Below are positions 36,739 through 45,958 of a DNA stretch of 64,000 bases, piece after piece. Made by a program: the position numbers and the translations under genes. Within the stretch, counting starts at the first letter, position 1. Each line of letters starts with the position of its first letter. The stretch is from Pyricularia pennisetigena (Eukaryota > Ascomycota > Sordariomycetes > Magnaporthales > Pyriculariaceae), in the NCBI RefSeq assembly GCF_004337985.1, contig NC_043743.1, forward strand, positions 302,228-366,227, read 5' to 3'. Under the pieces are notes generated by a model. The model ran no database searches. It was not told where the DNA came from and was given only the letters and a program-made list of their open reading frames with translations.

Positions 36739-37379
36739 GAAGAATGAGAAAGAACCATTGTGGCTCACTCGGTTGATAGCTTCTAGATTGTTTCGGGAAA
36801 TGTTCGATGCTGATGCTTCTGCACGGAGTACCGATGAGAGTTTGTAGCACAAAATTATGCATGTATGGGCATGGTTGGGGCTAGTAGTGGCTGCAGAAAC
36901 CAAGCGCCCAGAGAAGACAAAAAGATACATTTCTTGTGTTAGCTTGTGGCGGCTTCTTTTTTTTTTTTTGTTTACGACAGAATATCGTTGGCGCTTCAGC
37001 TTCCCGCGACGCCTTCTGTAGCTTCGGGTTACACTAGACTAGATTAGTCGTTCCCCCGGAGGGTCATCGCCGTAATTGTCGACCCAGAAACCTTGATCTC
37101 CAGCTTAAGAGATTGATATTAATGCCATATCATGCCGTGGCGAGGTCTAGTGGTTCAGAGTTGTGAATTTCGCGTTGCTGGGTTGGACTGAACTCTATAG
37201 GTGCTCGATAGGAGGTACAATGTCGTAATGCCGCGTTGTTGCATGTTACGTATCGCCCTTGTAATGGCGTATCATCTATCTGTGTCATCGTGTTCAATGT
37301 GGAGAGTCTCAATCCGAGGAGATAAGAAAAGCCACGTGATGTGAACAAACTTTGAAATTAAACATCCCTACCTGAACAC

Positions 37380-39276
37380 TTAGCTGTCGCCATCGAGCTG
37401 GTGGAAGCGTTGATGAGCCAGGATCGCAAAGGCCGGGATGGCATGACCACAAAAATCACAGGCGAGCGAACCACCGTCCCAGTCTGTTTCCAGACTGTCC
37501 TCGTCGGCGGCATCGTCCACGGTCTCTTCTTGGGTGGTATTTGGATCGGCAGGAGGAGGACTGGACCTTGTCGATCTGTCCCCATTAACGTTATCTTGAT
37601 CATATGCGGTGAATTCACGAAGGACTTCATGCTGCCTACGGAACATGCCCACAATATCCCGGCCGCTGCTTGTCTTGGAGTCCGCACCGCTAGCGACCAT
37701 GCCAGTGACGCAGATGTTGAGGAGGCCTATGTTATATCCAGCCTTCCCGGGGCCGCGGGGCGGGGGGTTTAGTTTGTAAAACATGAGTAGCAACGTCTCG
37801 TCGACCAAGCGGGCAGCAAGGTCTTCTGCCGGCTGAGTGGTGGAGCCGTGGACAAAGCTGGGCAGCGGTTGACTGCGCGAAGTACGGTTGCTGTTGTATG
37901 GCGGACGCGGGCCGGTGGGGGGATGCCGCTGGCGAGTGGTGAGGCGCAGGGTCCTGGGTCGGGCGAGCCACATCACAGTTTCGGAGCCGTCGGCAGCACT
38001 AACCGTTTTTGTTAGATCCGCGCGCATGCGGCGGATGAGCGAGGCGGAAAGCTTGACTAATTGTCGTGTTATCTGCGCAATGGTGCAAAGGCCGGTGCTT
38101 GCATACGTATCCTCTATGCCGATCTGAACTGGGAAGTCGCATGCGAACTTGACCTCTGCCGTGTCAATGCCGTGGAGTGTGCGGTACGTCCTCTGCCCTG
38201 TGCCTTTCTCCAACCCCAGGGGCTGCAGGATTTTCTCGAGGAGGTAGGGAGATAGGTCATGTTGAAGACGGACTTGGCCGGCCTTGAGGGGCTTGTCAGG
38301 GGAGGTGGAGCTTGTGTGCTGCTCCATAATGGCTGCCATGCTGCCTCCTATTCCCGGAAGGCTACGCAGGGAGTGCTGGTCTACAAATGACAAGGTGTCT
38401 GCCCTTGAGAGGGCAACGAGAGTCGTCTGGTTGCGGGGTTTGTTTTGATTGCCCACCAGTTTGGCGAGAAGCTTGTTTACTGAGATGCCACAGGCGCTTG
38501 TGTAGCCCTCTTGCTCGAGCCGGAGGCGTATATGATGCGCCAGGTGAGATGCCAGAAGCAGACGTGTACGAAGAAGCCCCGGGGCCTCGTCTGGCTCGAA
38601 AACGCCGCGGCTGCCATTCGGAGACCAGGATGGCGCTACCACACAGCCCGCAAAAGCCGTGGCATCAAACGCAAACCCCAGCTCCGGGTCTGTGTTCGAC
38701 AGACAGAAGAACGAATTGGCAACTCCATGCGGGTTCAGCAAACCAAGGTTGAAAGACACGATGTCAGACACGTCGAGGAAGACCTCGTCCAGGCCCAGCC
38801 GTTCAGCCCGGTGATTCCACGAAAAGGAACGGAGGATTTGGTAGAGGGTCTTGGAAACGTCTCTGAAAGGGGTGAGGTCTTCCCCGTCAACCAAGACCAG
38901 ATCAGGACATAACTCCCGTGCCTCGGATATGCGCATGAGCTTCTTTACCCCCCTACCACGGGCCACATAGTTGCAGGTGGCGAGAATGCTCTTTTGCTTG
39001 ATGCCCACGGGAAGAGATTTCAGGGAAGGCTGTTTATTTTCAATAACCTGAGCATAGAAGCAGTCATAGTCCTTTTTTTTTTTTTTTTTTGTTTGATCAA
39101 TTGTACAAATGCCGGATTTAATGGTCGATGTTTCAGTATGTTACCGCAGCATGAGATCTAGTTCGAGCTGGAAGCTTACAAAGTGGAGAATAATCCTTTC
39201 GTCGTCGGTCTGCGGCCATGCTTCTTGTTGTGTATCTGGTGGTGCTTGAGCTTCAGCTGGTCTTTTGCGAGGCAAC

Positions 39277-39307
<31 letters not shown>

Positions 39308-39371
39308 CGTTGCTGTTGCTGCTGTTCCCGTTGTTTACATCCAGATTTGTGCCTCCTTCCGCGATACCCAT
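37380..39371 (-). CDS. Y-family DNA polymerase iota with ubiquitin-binding zinc finger
   Basis: Two exons on the reverse strand, 39371-39180 and 39071-37380, 627 residues. Exon 1 has an Asn/Ser/Gly tract and ends RIILHF; exon 2 opens with the catalytic DYDCFYAQVIENKQPSLKSL. Other family marks are QKSILATCNYVARGRGV, LGLDEVFLDVSD, YTSACGISVNKLLAKLVG and LRSLPGIGG. The LDE motif supplies active-site acids. The C-terminus has a CxxC-x11-HxxxH finger (CDFCGHAIPAFAILAHQRFH) of the UBZ type, which recruits translesion polymerases to ubiquitinated PCNA. The 108-base intron ends in a run of 18 A plus G instead of pyrimidines. The start at 39371 is the first ATG of the frame. Confidence 0.9.
39073..39090. 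repeat. Poly-T tract abutting the polymerase iota splice acceptor
   Basis: On the coding strand this is A18 followed by the G of the acceptor AG. Confidence 0.9.
39277..39334. repeat. Imperfect GCTGTT repeat encoding the Asn/Ser tract of polymerase iota
   Basis: Hexanucleotide-like repeat inside exon 1. On the reverse strand it reads AACAGC and codes the low-complexity Asn-Ser stretch after residue 10. Confidence 0.85.
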
Positions 39372-41573
39372 AATTGATTGCCGCCACAAGATGGGCGGTC
39401 AAGCGAAGATCAAAAAACAAAAAAAAAAAAAAAAAGGAGAGAGAGAAAAAAAAAAATGAAATTCCATATATGGTAGGTACTGGCGTACAGTATCGACCAG
39501 GAAGACGATCACCTTGAACCCTGCAATCCCATCTATTAATATTCTGGTTCAAGCACGGCTAAGGCCGTCGTCTTCTGAGTGTTGTGTTGTTACTTTCTTC
39601 TTCCCTTGAAACAGGATAACCCAAAACAAGGGGTGGGCTTCATAAGGCAGAGGTGGATTCATCCGTGGGCTATTTCTGGTTGCGTTACGTGGTAATGTCT
39701 GTTTCGCATTGAAGTAACGTGAATTCGGTAGTTGAACCGAAAACCGTGACTGCGGGAAAATTGCGACAACACCGTTGGACCAATAAGAGTCAGTTCCGCT
39801 GCAATGTCTACTTATCAAGCCGCACAGACCAGTCACGCGTGCTTATTTTGGGAAGTTTCTGAAATCACTGAAGCTACCAAGCCACACCCCCCTTGCCTCC
39901 AACCTCATAACCATTATCCTCGTCCATAGTGAAAAAAAATAAAAGAAAATAACCCACCCAAAAAAAGGAAAACCCCCGAACAAATCTCAGTGCAAAATAT
40001 GGTAATCTCGAAAACTACGTCAGTTAGAGCCACATTTCTAGTGACTCGGGGGAAATCCCTGAGATTAAACTGAATATAGATACAAAAGCATCCGAAGCCC
40101 ACAAGGTAAATCCAGATCGGGTTTAGGGGCGATGGCGTCCGACGGCTGTTGGACCACGTTTGACAGATTGAGGAGACACGAGTTCCACCGGCCTTATTTT
40201 TCTTTTCTTTTTGTTTACCCCTTCGCCTTCGCCCCGTGGCAACACGAACTGCCTCTCGGTAATTTGCGATTCCTGTGGATTTGTTTGTTCATCAGCAAGT
40301 AATGGGTTTGTCTTGTTTTCTTTTTCTTTTTTTTTTTTTTTTACTCACCGCTTCGCTTCCATTCTTATTGTGTTTCGCATAGTTGTCCTATCGCTTAATG
40401 TACGGTACGGGGCGAAGATGGATGTTCTCCAGTTGTGCCTGGGCAGCAAGCGAATGAATCCCAAGGGTAATTAATTACAGTACAGTAGATGCGTAGTCGT
40501 AGTACAAAATGACTGCGATCTGCTTACTACCTCTCCCATCGTCCTCCCCACTTGGGTCCATCCTTTTTGAGATTTCTTCCGTGTCTACAGTAGAAATAGA
40601 CTAGTGCATAAAATGCAAGTTGCAGATTCTACCCCGCTTCCATAGCGGGTGATGGGCGCTACGGAGGAGGAAGGAGGGTGATCTCAAGTCGAGATTGGAC
40701 GTTGCCCATATTTGTTGTCAAGCGCGCGGCCGCTTCTGCTAGCCTGCTTCTTTTTCCAGCTGCAGCCAGCGCGCTTTCTGAACGGACGAATAGGCCTATG
40801 GGGCCACGGAAGAAAAAGTGACAGGCGCCCAGTCTCGCGGGCTTATTGGATCGGAGAATGTACACTACAACCCTGTCACGACAGGGGTCTCGGCGCTTGC
40901 GCCATGCCCTGCAACCCCATACCATGCAATCCCGTCTCACTGAGCACAGTCACCCGCCAGTCAGGCTTGCTTCAGACAGTCACCGCTCCCTCCAGTCCCG
41001 CTTCACTGATATGCGCTCTCTCAATGCGTCTTTTTATTCCTCGACTTCCATCTTCGTTTCTATGGGGCCCCTGCTATACCAACCCTTGCCTGGTCCCGGC
41101 ATTCTGCCCCCCATGCCATCATCGTACACCCATGGACATTTGATTCCCCCCCCCCCCGGTAGGCGCTTCTTTTCTTACTCCATCGATCCTCCATCGACCA
41201 ACCAGGGGGGGGTTCACACACACACACGAATGATGGGTTACAATGTATATAGGATAGGGAATCGCTGCTTCATAAAGCTTGATCTGGAACTTTTCGTGTT
41301 TAGTTTCAATATCTGGTTACTCTTCCGAAGATACTGCTTCTATTTTATCCTTTTCATCCCATTTATATTACTCATAACCCCTACTATATTTTTCACAGCC
41401 GCTCTGTCACTCAGTCAGGTGGAAGTCCAGTTATAAGTCTAATCTGGTCTGGTGTGCGTGTTCTTTTTTATTTATCTGGTTTTTGTTCTTTGATCTGCCT
41501 CATTTCAATTGTTATTCGAATCTATTACAAAATCTATTTTCGGCTGTAAGCATCTTTCTTTACGTGAGAGGCC

Positions 41574-41610
<37 letters not shown>

Positions 41611-41768
41611 CAAACGTCCATATATACGCGCACAACCCCTACTGTGTCGCCTTTACCCCAACCATTGTTGGTTGCCACGACGATACAGAGGTTCTAGTCT
41701 TTCTTGTTTTTTTTTTTTGTTTTTTTTTTGTGTCGCATCACACACGCACATCTATATATACCGAGGCA
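39372..41768. promoter_or_regulatory. Divergent upstream region between polymerase iota and the 41.8-kb gene
   Basis: No confident gene in 2.4 kb. A 196-codon forward frame at 40846-41436 lacks family resemblance and its C-terminal part comes from T-rich DNA. A CA microsatellite lies at 41575-41608, close to the next start codon. Confidence 0.45.
41575..41608. repeat. AC dinucleotide microsatellite, 17 copies
   Basis: Perfect (AC)17, about 160 bases upstream of the start codon at 41769. Confidence 0.95.
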
Positions 41769-43274
41769 ATGTCATCACCCGATAGCCCTCCCAAGAGGCC
41801 CAGACTGTCTCTCCAGATCAAGGCAATCTCGAACGGCCCGAGCGTTCGCACTTCTCGCAACCTGGCGGCAGCCGTCAACCCAAGATCCCCGACGTCCTTC
41901 AATACTCTTTCAAATGTCTACGTCACCGCCATAGGCAAATCTGCACCCGTCGAGGAGCCACTGACCGCCATCAACGTGAGGAGCAGAGGTCTGCCACTTA
42001 AACTTCAGACACAAAATGTATCCACCACGGCACAGCCGATATCGTCTTTTGGGGTTGGTCCCGAGACACCCTTGACTGCTCAGCCCATGTCTCCGGCCGT
42101 CTTGCAAAACATAACCTTCCCTAGCACCATGACTGCTACACCACCATTGTCTGCTGGTCCGACGGAGCCGGCCGAGGCCAGAGTTTTTACCTTCTCTGCC
42201 GAGGATACTTCAGCCACCAGGCCGAGGACTGACATGACCTCACAACTCATGTCTCCCCGAACGCCAAGAAGGCGTACCACAGGACCGGGCACCGGTGGCT
42301 CTCGGGCCGCCCCTTACTCTCATAACCCGCGCTCGCTGCCCAGTATCCTGCGCAACTCTCCATTACCACGCCTCCCTACCATGTCACCCGTTTCTCCAAG
42401 GAGGCAGTCCAAGCGTCTGCAGGAAAAGGCCGCTCGCCGGGTGTGCTACAACACCCCGCTGACCCAGACCATCACGACGAACACGTACACAAAATCGCAC
42501 ATCGACCTGCTCTGCGAGGAGGCGTCGCCTTTCTCACCATCCAAGCCGGCATCTGAAGACCCCGAGATCGTTCTGGATATCGCCATGGCTTACACGGGCG
42601 ACGAGACGCGGGACGGCGGCCAGACGCCCGGCCCATTCGAGGAGATGCGGAGGCGAATGGCCGGCCTGGCAGCTGCCTCGCCGCTGTCTTCCCCAAGCGG
42701 CATCAGGAAGCGCACCTCCAAGAAGCGCGAGAAGAAGCGTCGCTGGGTCTGGACCATCGGGGTCGAGGACGAGGAGGGCGACGATGTGGGAGGCGCCGTG
42801 GCCGCCTACCGCGCCGCCGAGGCCGCTGCAGCCGGGACGCCCCTGAAAGTGGCGGCCTCGACCATCGTCAGGGACGAAGAGCGGGAACCCCTCAGTGCGA
42901 TACCCAAGCTGTGCGTCGACACGATGGCCGTGTTCAACCAGCAGCAGAGGGCCTACGAGCAACCATGCCTGGACGAGATCACGCCAAGCATAGAGTCCTC
43001 AGACTATAGCAGCCAGATTGGCGGCGAGTCGTCGGCGTCGGAAATGGACGTCGAGATGTCGGACGTAAGCAGCATCGCATCAGACATGGGCGAGAGCTGC
43101 TACGGCGGCAGCCTTAACCCCCAGCAGTCTGACTACGAGCTTGTCACCCCGACGTTGACGAGGTCCAACAAGCGGTTCTGCTCCGGGTCAAGATTGGGAT
43201 CAGAGGAAATGATGAGTTTTACGACGGGCAGCCGAAGGGACACGCCCATCCCAGCGCATTTGACTTGCTCTTGA
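41769..43274 (+). CDS. Conserved fungal protein of unknown function, Pro/Ser-rich
   Basis: Single open frame of 501 residues; the start is the first ATG after the AC repeat that gives the basic N-terminus (SSPDSPPKRPRLSLQIK). Blocks that look conserved are RRQSKRLQEKAARRVCYNTP, LTQTITTNTYTKSHIDLL and a basic KKREKKRRWVWTIG motif followed by an acidic stretch. The rest is Pro/Ser/Thr-rich and probably disordered, with many SP/TP sites. I recall similar Sordariomycete proteins, some labelled 'glucan 4-alpha-glucosidase', but nothing here resembles a glycosidase. KRPRLSL and KKREKKRR could be nuclear localisation signals. Function is unknown. Confidence 0.82.
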   Translation: MSSPDSPPKRPRLSLQIKAISNGPSVRTSRNLAAAVNPRSPTSFNTLSNVYVTAIGKSAPVEEPLTAINVRSRGLPLKLQTQNVSTTAQPISSFGVGPETPLTAQPMSPAVLQNITFPSTMTATPPLSAGPTEPAEARVFTFSAEDTSATRPRTDMTSQLMSPRTPRRRTTGPGTGGSRAAPYSHNPRSLPSILRNSPLPRLPTMSPVSPRRQSKRLQEKAARRVCYNTPLTQTITTNTYTKSHIDLLCEEASPFSPSKPASEDPEIVLDIAMAYTGDETRDGGQTPGPFEEMRRRMAGLAAASPLSSPSGIRKRTSKKREKKRRWVWTIGVEDEEGDDVGGAVAAYRAAEAAAAGTPLKVAASTIVRDEEREPLSAIPKLCVDTMAVFNQQQRAYEQPCLDEITPSIESSDYSSQIGGESSASEMDVEMSDVSSIASDMGESCYGGSLNPQQSDYELVTPTLTRSNKRFCSGSRLGSEEMMSFTTGSRRDTPIPAHLTCS

Positions 43275-43432
43275 TGAGTAATTTTTTTTTTATCTATTTT
43301 TCAAAAAATCCTGGCAGGATCAAAGGAGTTGGTTTGAAAACATCTTTAGCGGGGGGTTCTTTTTTACATTATTTATTTTAAGCGCATGGAATGGTTTTTA
43401 CTCTTCTTTTCGGCTTTGTAGAACTATGTATA

Positions 43433-43470
43433 TCATCATCATCAGCATCATCATCATCATATATATATAC
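43433..43470. repeat. ATC/CAT trinucleotide and AT dinucleotide repeat
   Basis: ATCATCATC-type repeat with one interruption running into ATATATATATA, in the 3' flank of the preceding gene. Confidence 0.85.
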
Positions 43471-43679
43471 CAACGCATTACGATTCTACGATGATATCTG
43501 CAGCCTTGCTAGTGACTTGTTCTGCAATGCATTCCGAACTGTTTGGATTCAACACATTTAATGCGATCTGTCCTGATGTAGTAAGAGCACCACTTACTTA
43601 CATAGAGAGATTAAAAACTAGACGCATTGCATTTCAACCTACCCAGGGAAGAGTATACAACTCCCTAAAGAAAGTGCCA

Positions 43680-43946
43680 TCAGTCTTTCCGCAGAGCAGC
43701 ACCGCCATCACCACAACCAGCAGGCCCCTCCCGCCTGTTGCTTTCCAGCAGCCGCAGCCGCAGCCGCAGCCGGCGCGAGTCACGGGCCATGTCACCGATG
43801 CGCCGCCCACGGTGCTGACCCGTGTACACGCCCCGCGGGCGATCCAGCACCACCATCACGACCGCTTCGTCGGCGGGGTCGGCCAGCAGTGCTGGCGAAC
43901 GGGGTGGGGAGCAGGAGAGGGGGTGGTAGGCCTGCCTGAGGGCCAT
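43680..43946 (-). CDS. Hypothetical 88-residue protein, weakly supported
   Basis: ATG-started reverse frame in a GC-rich island within A/T-rich spacer. Its third codon positions are overwhelmingly G or C, as in the real genes here. No family is recognised, and a CGGCTG repeat yields an Arg/Leu run (RRLRLRLRLL). The plus strand is open over the same island, so the coding strand is uncertain. It may be real, antisense to something, or a composition artefact. Confidence 0.25.
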   Translation of the reverse strand: MALRQAYHPLSCSPPRSPALLADPADEAVVMVVLDRPRGVYTGQHRGRRIGDMARDSRRLRLRLRLLESNRREGPAGCGDGGAALRKD

Positions 43947-43949
43947 GCT

Positions 43950-44861
43950 GATGGAACACGTGGGTTTCTTTTCTGAAGCTTACCTTGTTGGATTTGCGGG
44001 GGTTGTGTGTTTTGAGCAAGATCGAGTTTTTGACGCGCTTTCCCTGGTTTTTTTTTTCCCCCTTGTCTATTTGTTTAGAGCCAAGTTTTTTGTGTATTGC
44101 TACCAAAAAAACAACCCCCCCCAAAAAAAGGTCGAAAAAAGCTTTCTGATACGGATAAATCGTGGCGGGTTTGGAAACGGATCAAGTCTCGTAATTTGGA
44201 TCGGTTCGGGTTTCGGGATAAACAGGACTGAGCGTGTGTACCTAAACTATGTTTGCTCTCTCCCTCTCCCCCGGCTCGGATCTGTCCGACAGGGTCATTC
44301 TTATAACTTGTTTCGCTTTGTTTTCTACCTTTCCGAGCTTTGTCCGTCTCGTGCGCAACTGGATTCATTATTATTACAAGTTATTGACAGGCAGTGAGGC
44401 CGCGGGTCTGTTTGTCCTCTTTATGTCTTCCCCCCCCTCAAATGATACAACAAAGAGAAATCCTATTGTGTCTGTGCCTTGTAGAGCACATTGCGAATGC
44501 GTGCAGGTATGTCTACACAAGCTCACTTTCGCGTTATCCAAAATTTGCCCAGTCCCGCATATCGTGATCATGTTGTTTGCCTGTCACCCGCCGAGCATGG
44601 ATTGGGATTGGATCCTCCCACGTGGCGCAAGTCCACTGTCGTGTTCGTCGCGTCACTGCCCGAGTCTCGTTGCTCTCTCTGTGGCAGCTCGAACATCTCG
44701 GCAAAAGTTGTCGTACTCGTTGTCGGGTATCTCTTGGCCATTCTTCTGATTGTTCCTTTCGATTGTTGCGCTTCACGGTCCCCTTGATCGTACAATAAAA
44801 TATAATCACGTAACCGCCAATTCCACCCCAGGAAAGAAAAGGGTTGACATTATCATTCTTC
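43950..44861. other. Spacer without a recognised gene
   Basis: About 0.9 kb of mixed composition. Several overlapping short frames on both strands, none resembling known proteins. Part is probably the 3' flank of the small membrane-protein gene. Confidence 0.45.
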
Positions 44862-45041
44862 CTACTGTGGCATGGGCGGGTGCGCAAACTTGTCGGCGTA
44901 GTGACGCGCCTTATCGGCATGTCTTGTCGAGATCCAGTACGTCAGGAACAGCAGGGTGAGGAAGCCGCCGACCCAGACCACGACCAGCGTGTTGTTGGTG
45001 CGACCCCTTGGGGCGTATGGACTGTAGTATTTTCCTGCCAT
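44862..45041 (-). CDS. Small single-pass membrane protein, 59 residues, unknown
   Basis: Reverse-strand ORF from ATG at 45041 (context CCAACCATGG) to TAG at 44864-44862. It begins MAGKYYSPYAPRGRTNNT, has one membrane segment at about 18-38 (TLVVVWVGGFLTLLFLTYWI) and a short charged tail ending HPPMPQ. Codons mostly end in C or G, like neighbouring genes and unlike the flanking A/T-rich DNA. The Tyr/Pro-rich N-terminus and short His/Lys/Arg tail suggest a small organelle-membrane subunit, but no family was recognised. No splice signals are needed to read it. Confidence rests on composition, start context and the clean membrane segment. Confidence 0.6.
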   Translation of the reverse strand: MAGKYYSPYAPRGRTNNTLVVVWVGGFLTLLFLTYWISTRHADKARHYADKFAHPPMPQ

Positions 45042-45958
45042 GGTTGGTTTTTTGTCTTTTTTTTTTATGCTCGGGCTAGGTTTCAGCTGTGTACCAAAGG
45101 TATATGTGTTGCAGGACTGTCTTGCAGGTAATGACCGAATGGCGTGGAGGTTTTGGAGAGAAAAATTCTAATGACATAATTTCGGTCGATCCAATCCGAC
45201 CGGTCCCTTGGCCGGTGCATCAACCCCCCTGACTTGCAACCGGGCGGGGCTGAATGTTAGTTGCTTATGGTTATTACTCTACCTTACCTACCCTGTTGAT
45301 GGGCGTGTCTGCTGGTTTTGTTTACTCAGCTTAGTGGACAAATTATTAGGCAATAAGTTCTCCAAGTTATATCGAGCATGGCATCAAGTCCGACGCATGG
45401 ATTTGCTTCCCCGTCCAGATAATCTGACTCGATGACAGTACTTTCAGCATTGCGACAGAAAAAGCCAGTTTTTAGGCAGTATGTTTCCTCAAAATTGCTG
45501 CTTATTACGTGCCAGGGTTCGCGGCAAATACTGCATCAAAGATAAGATATGTTGTAAAGCCAGCAATTTTCGGTAAGGCAACGAACCAAGGTAATTCTTA
45601 GCTGGATACTTGTGGCTGGATAACAGAGCAACAATTGTTCCTGCAAAGCCACGAAACTTGGCGCCTGTCAATTAATTGAGTGGGTCCGGTACTTTCCTGT
45701 CGCACAACACACAATCGAAATTCTTTCTGAGCGGGGGTCGGAGTTTTGCCCCTCATCGCGGAGGATAGGGGCAGGAAAAAAAAAAAAAAAATTAGAAATG
45801 GAAGATACACAAAAAACTCCCAACGTGCAGTAACAAACTAGGAGAGACATCTTGCTTGATTTATAGCCTTTCTTTCAGGAGCAGTGACGAAATCTGAACC
45901 GTAATTCGTCGATCTGGCTTCACTCCCGTACAGATTCAAGGCCGGAGGCGCCGGGAAC
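45042..45958. promoter_or_regulatory. Divergent upstream region of the small membrane protein and TSR1
   Basis: No gene recognised; short frames only. An A17 run lies at about 45776-45792. Confidence 0.5.

Larger units (their letters stand above)
34940..37379. other. 2.4-kb spacer without a recognised gene
   Basis: T-rich on the plus strand with many short TTTTTC runs, a T22 tract (36037-36058) and a C16 run (36723-36738). Open frames are short and driven by these runs. Probably the bHLH 3' flank plus neutral DNA. Confidence 0.5.

Noticed and set aside
40846..41436. 196-codon forward ORF upstream of the 41.8-kb gene
   Set aside because: No family resemblance; the hydrophobic C-terminal part comes from T-rich DNA, and codon bias is unlike the genes here.
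44249..44920. Several overlapping ORFs of 73 to 166 codons on both strands
   Set aside because: No family resemblance, mixed codon use, and no strand stands out.
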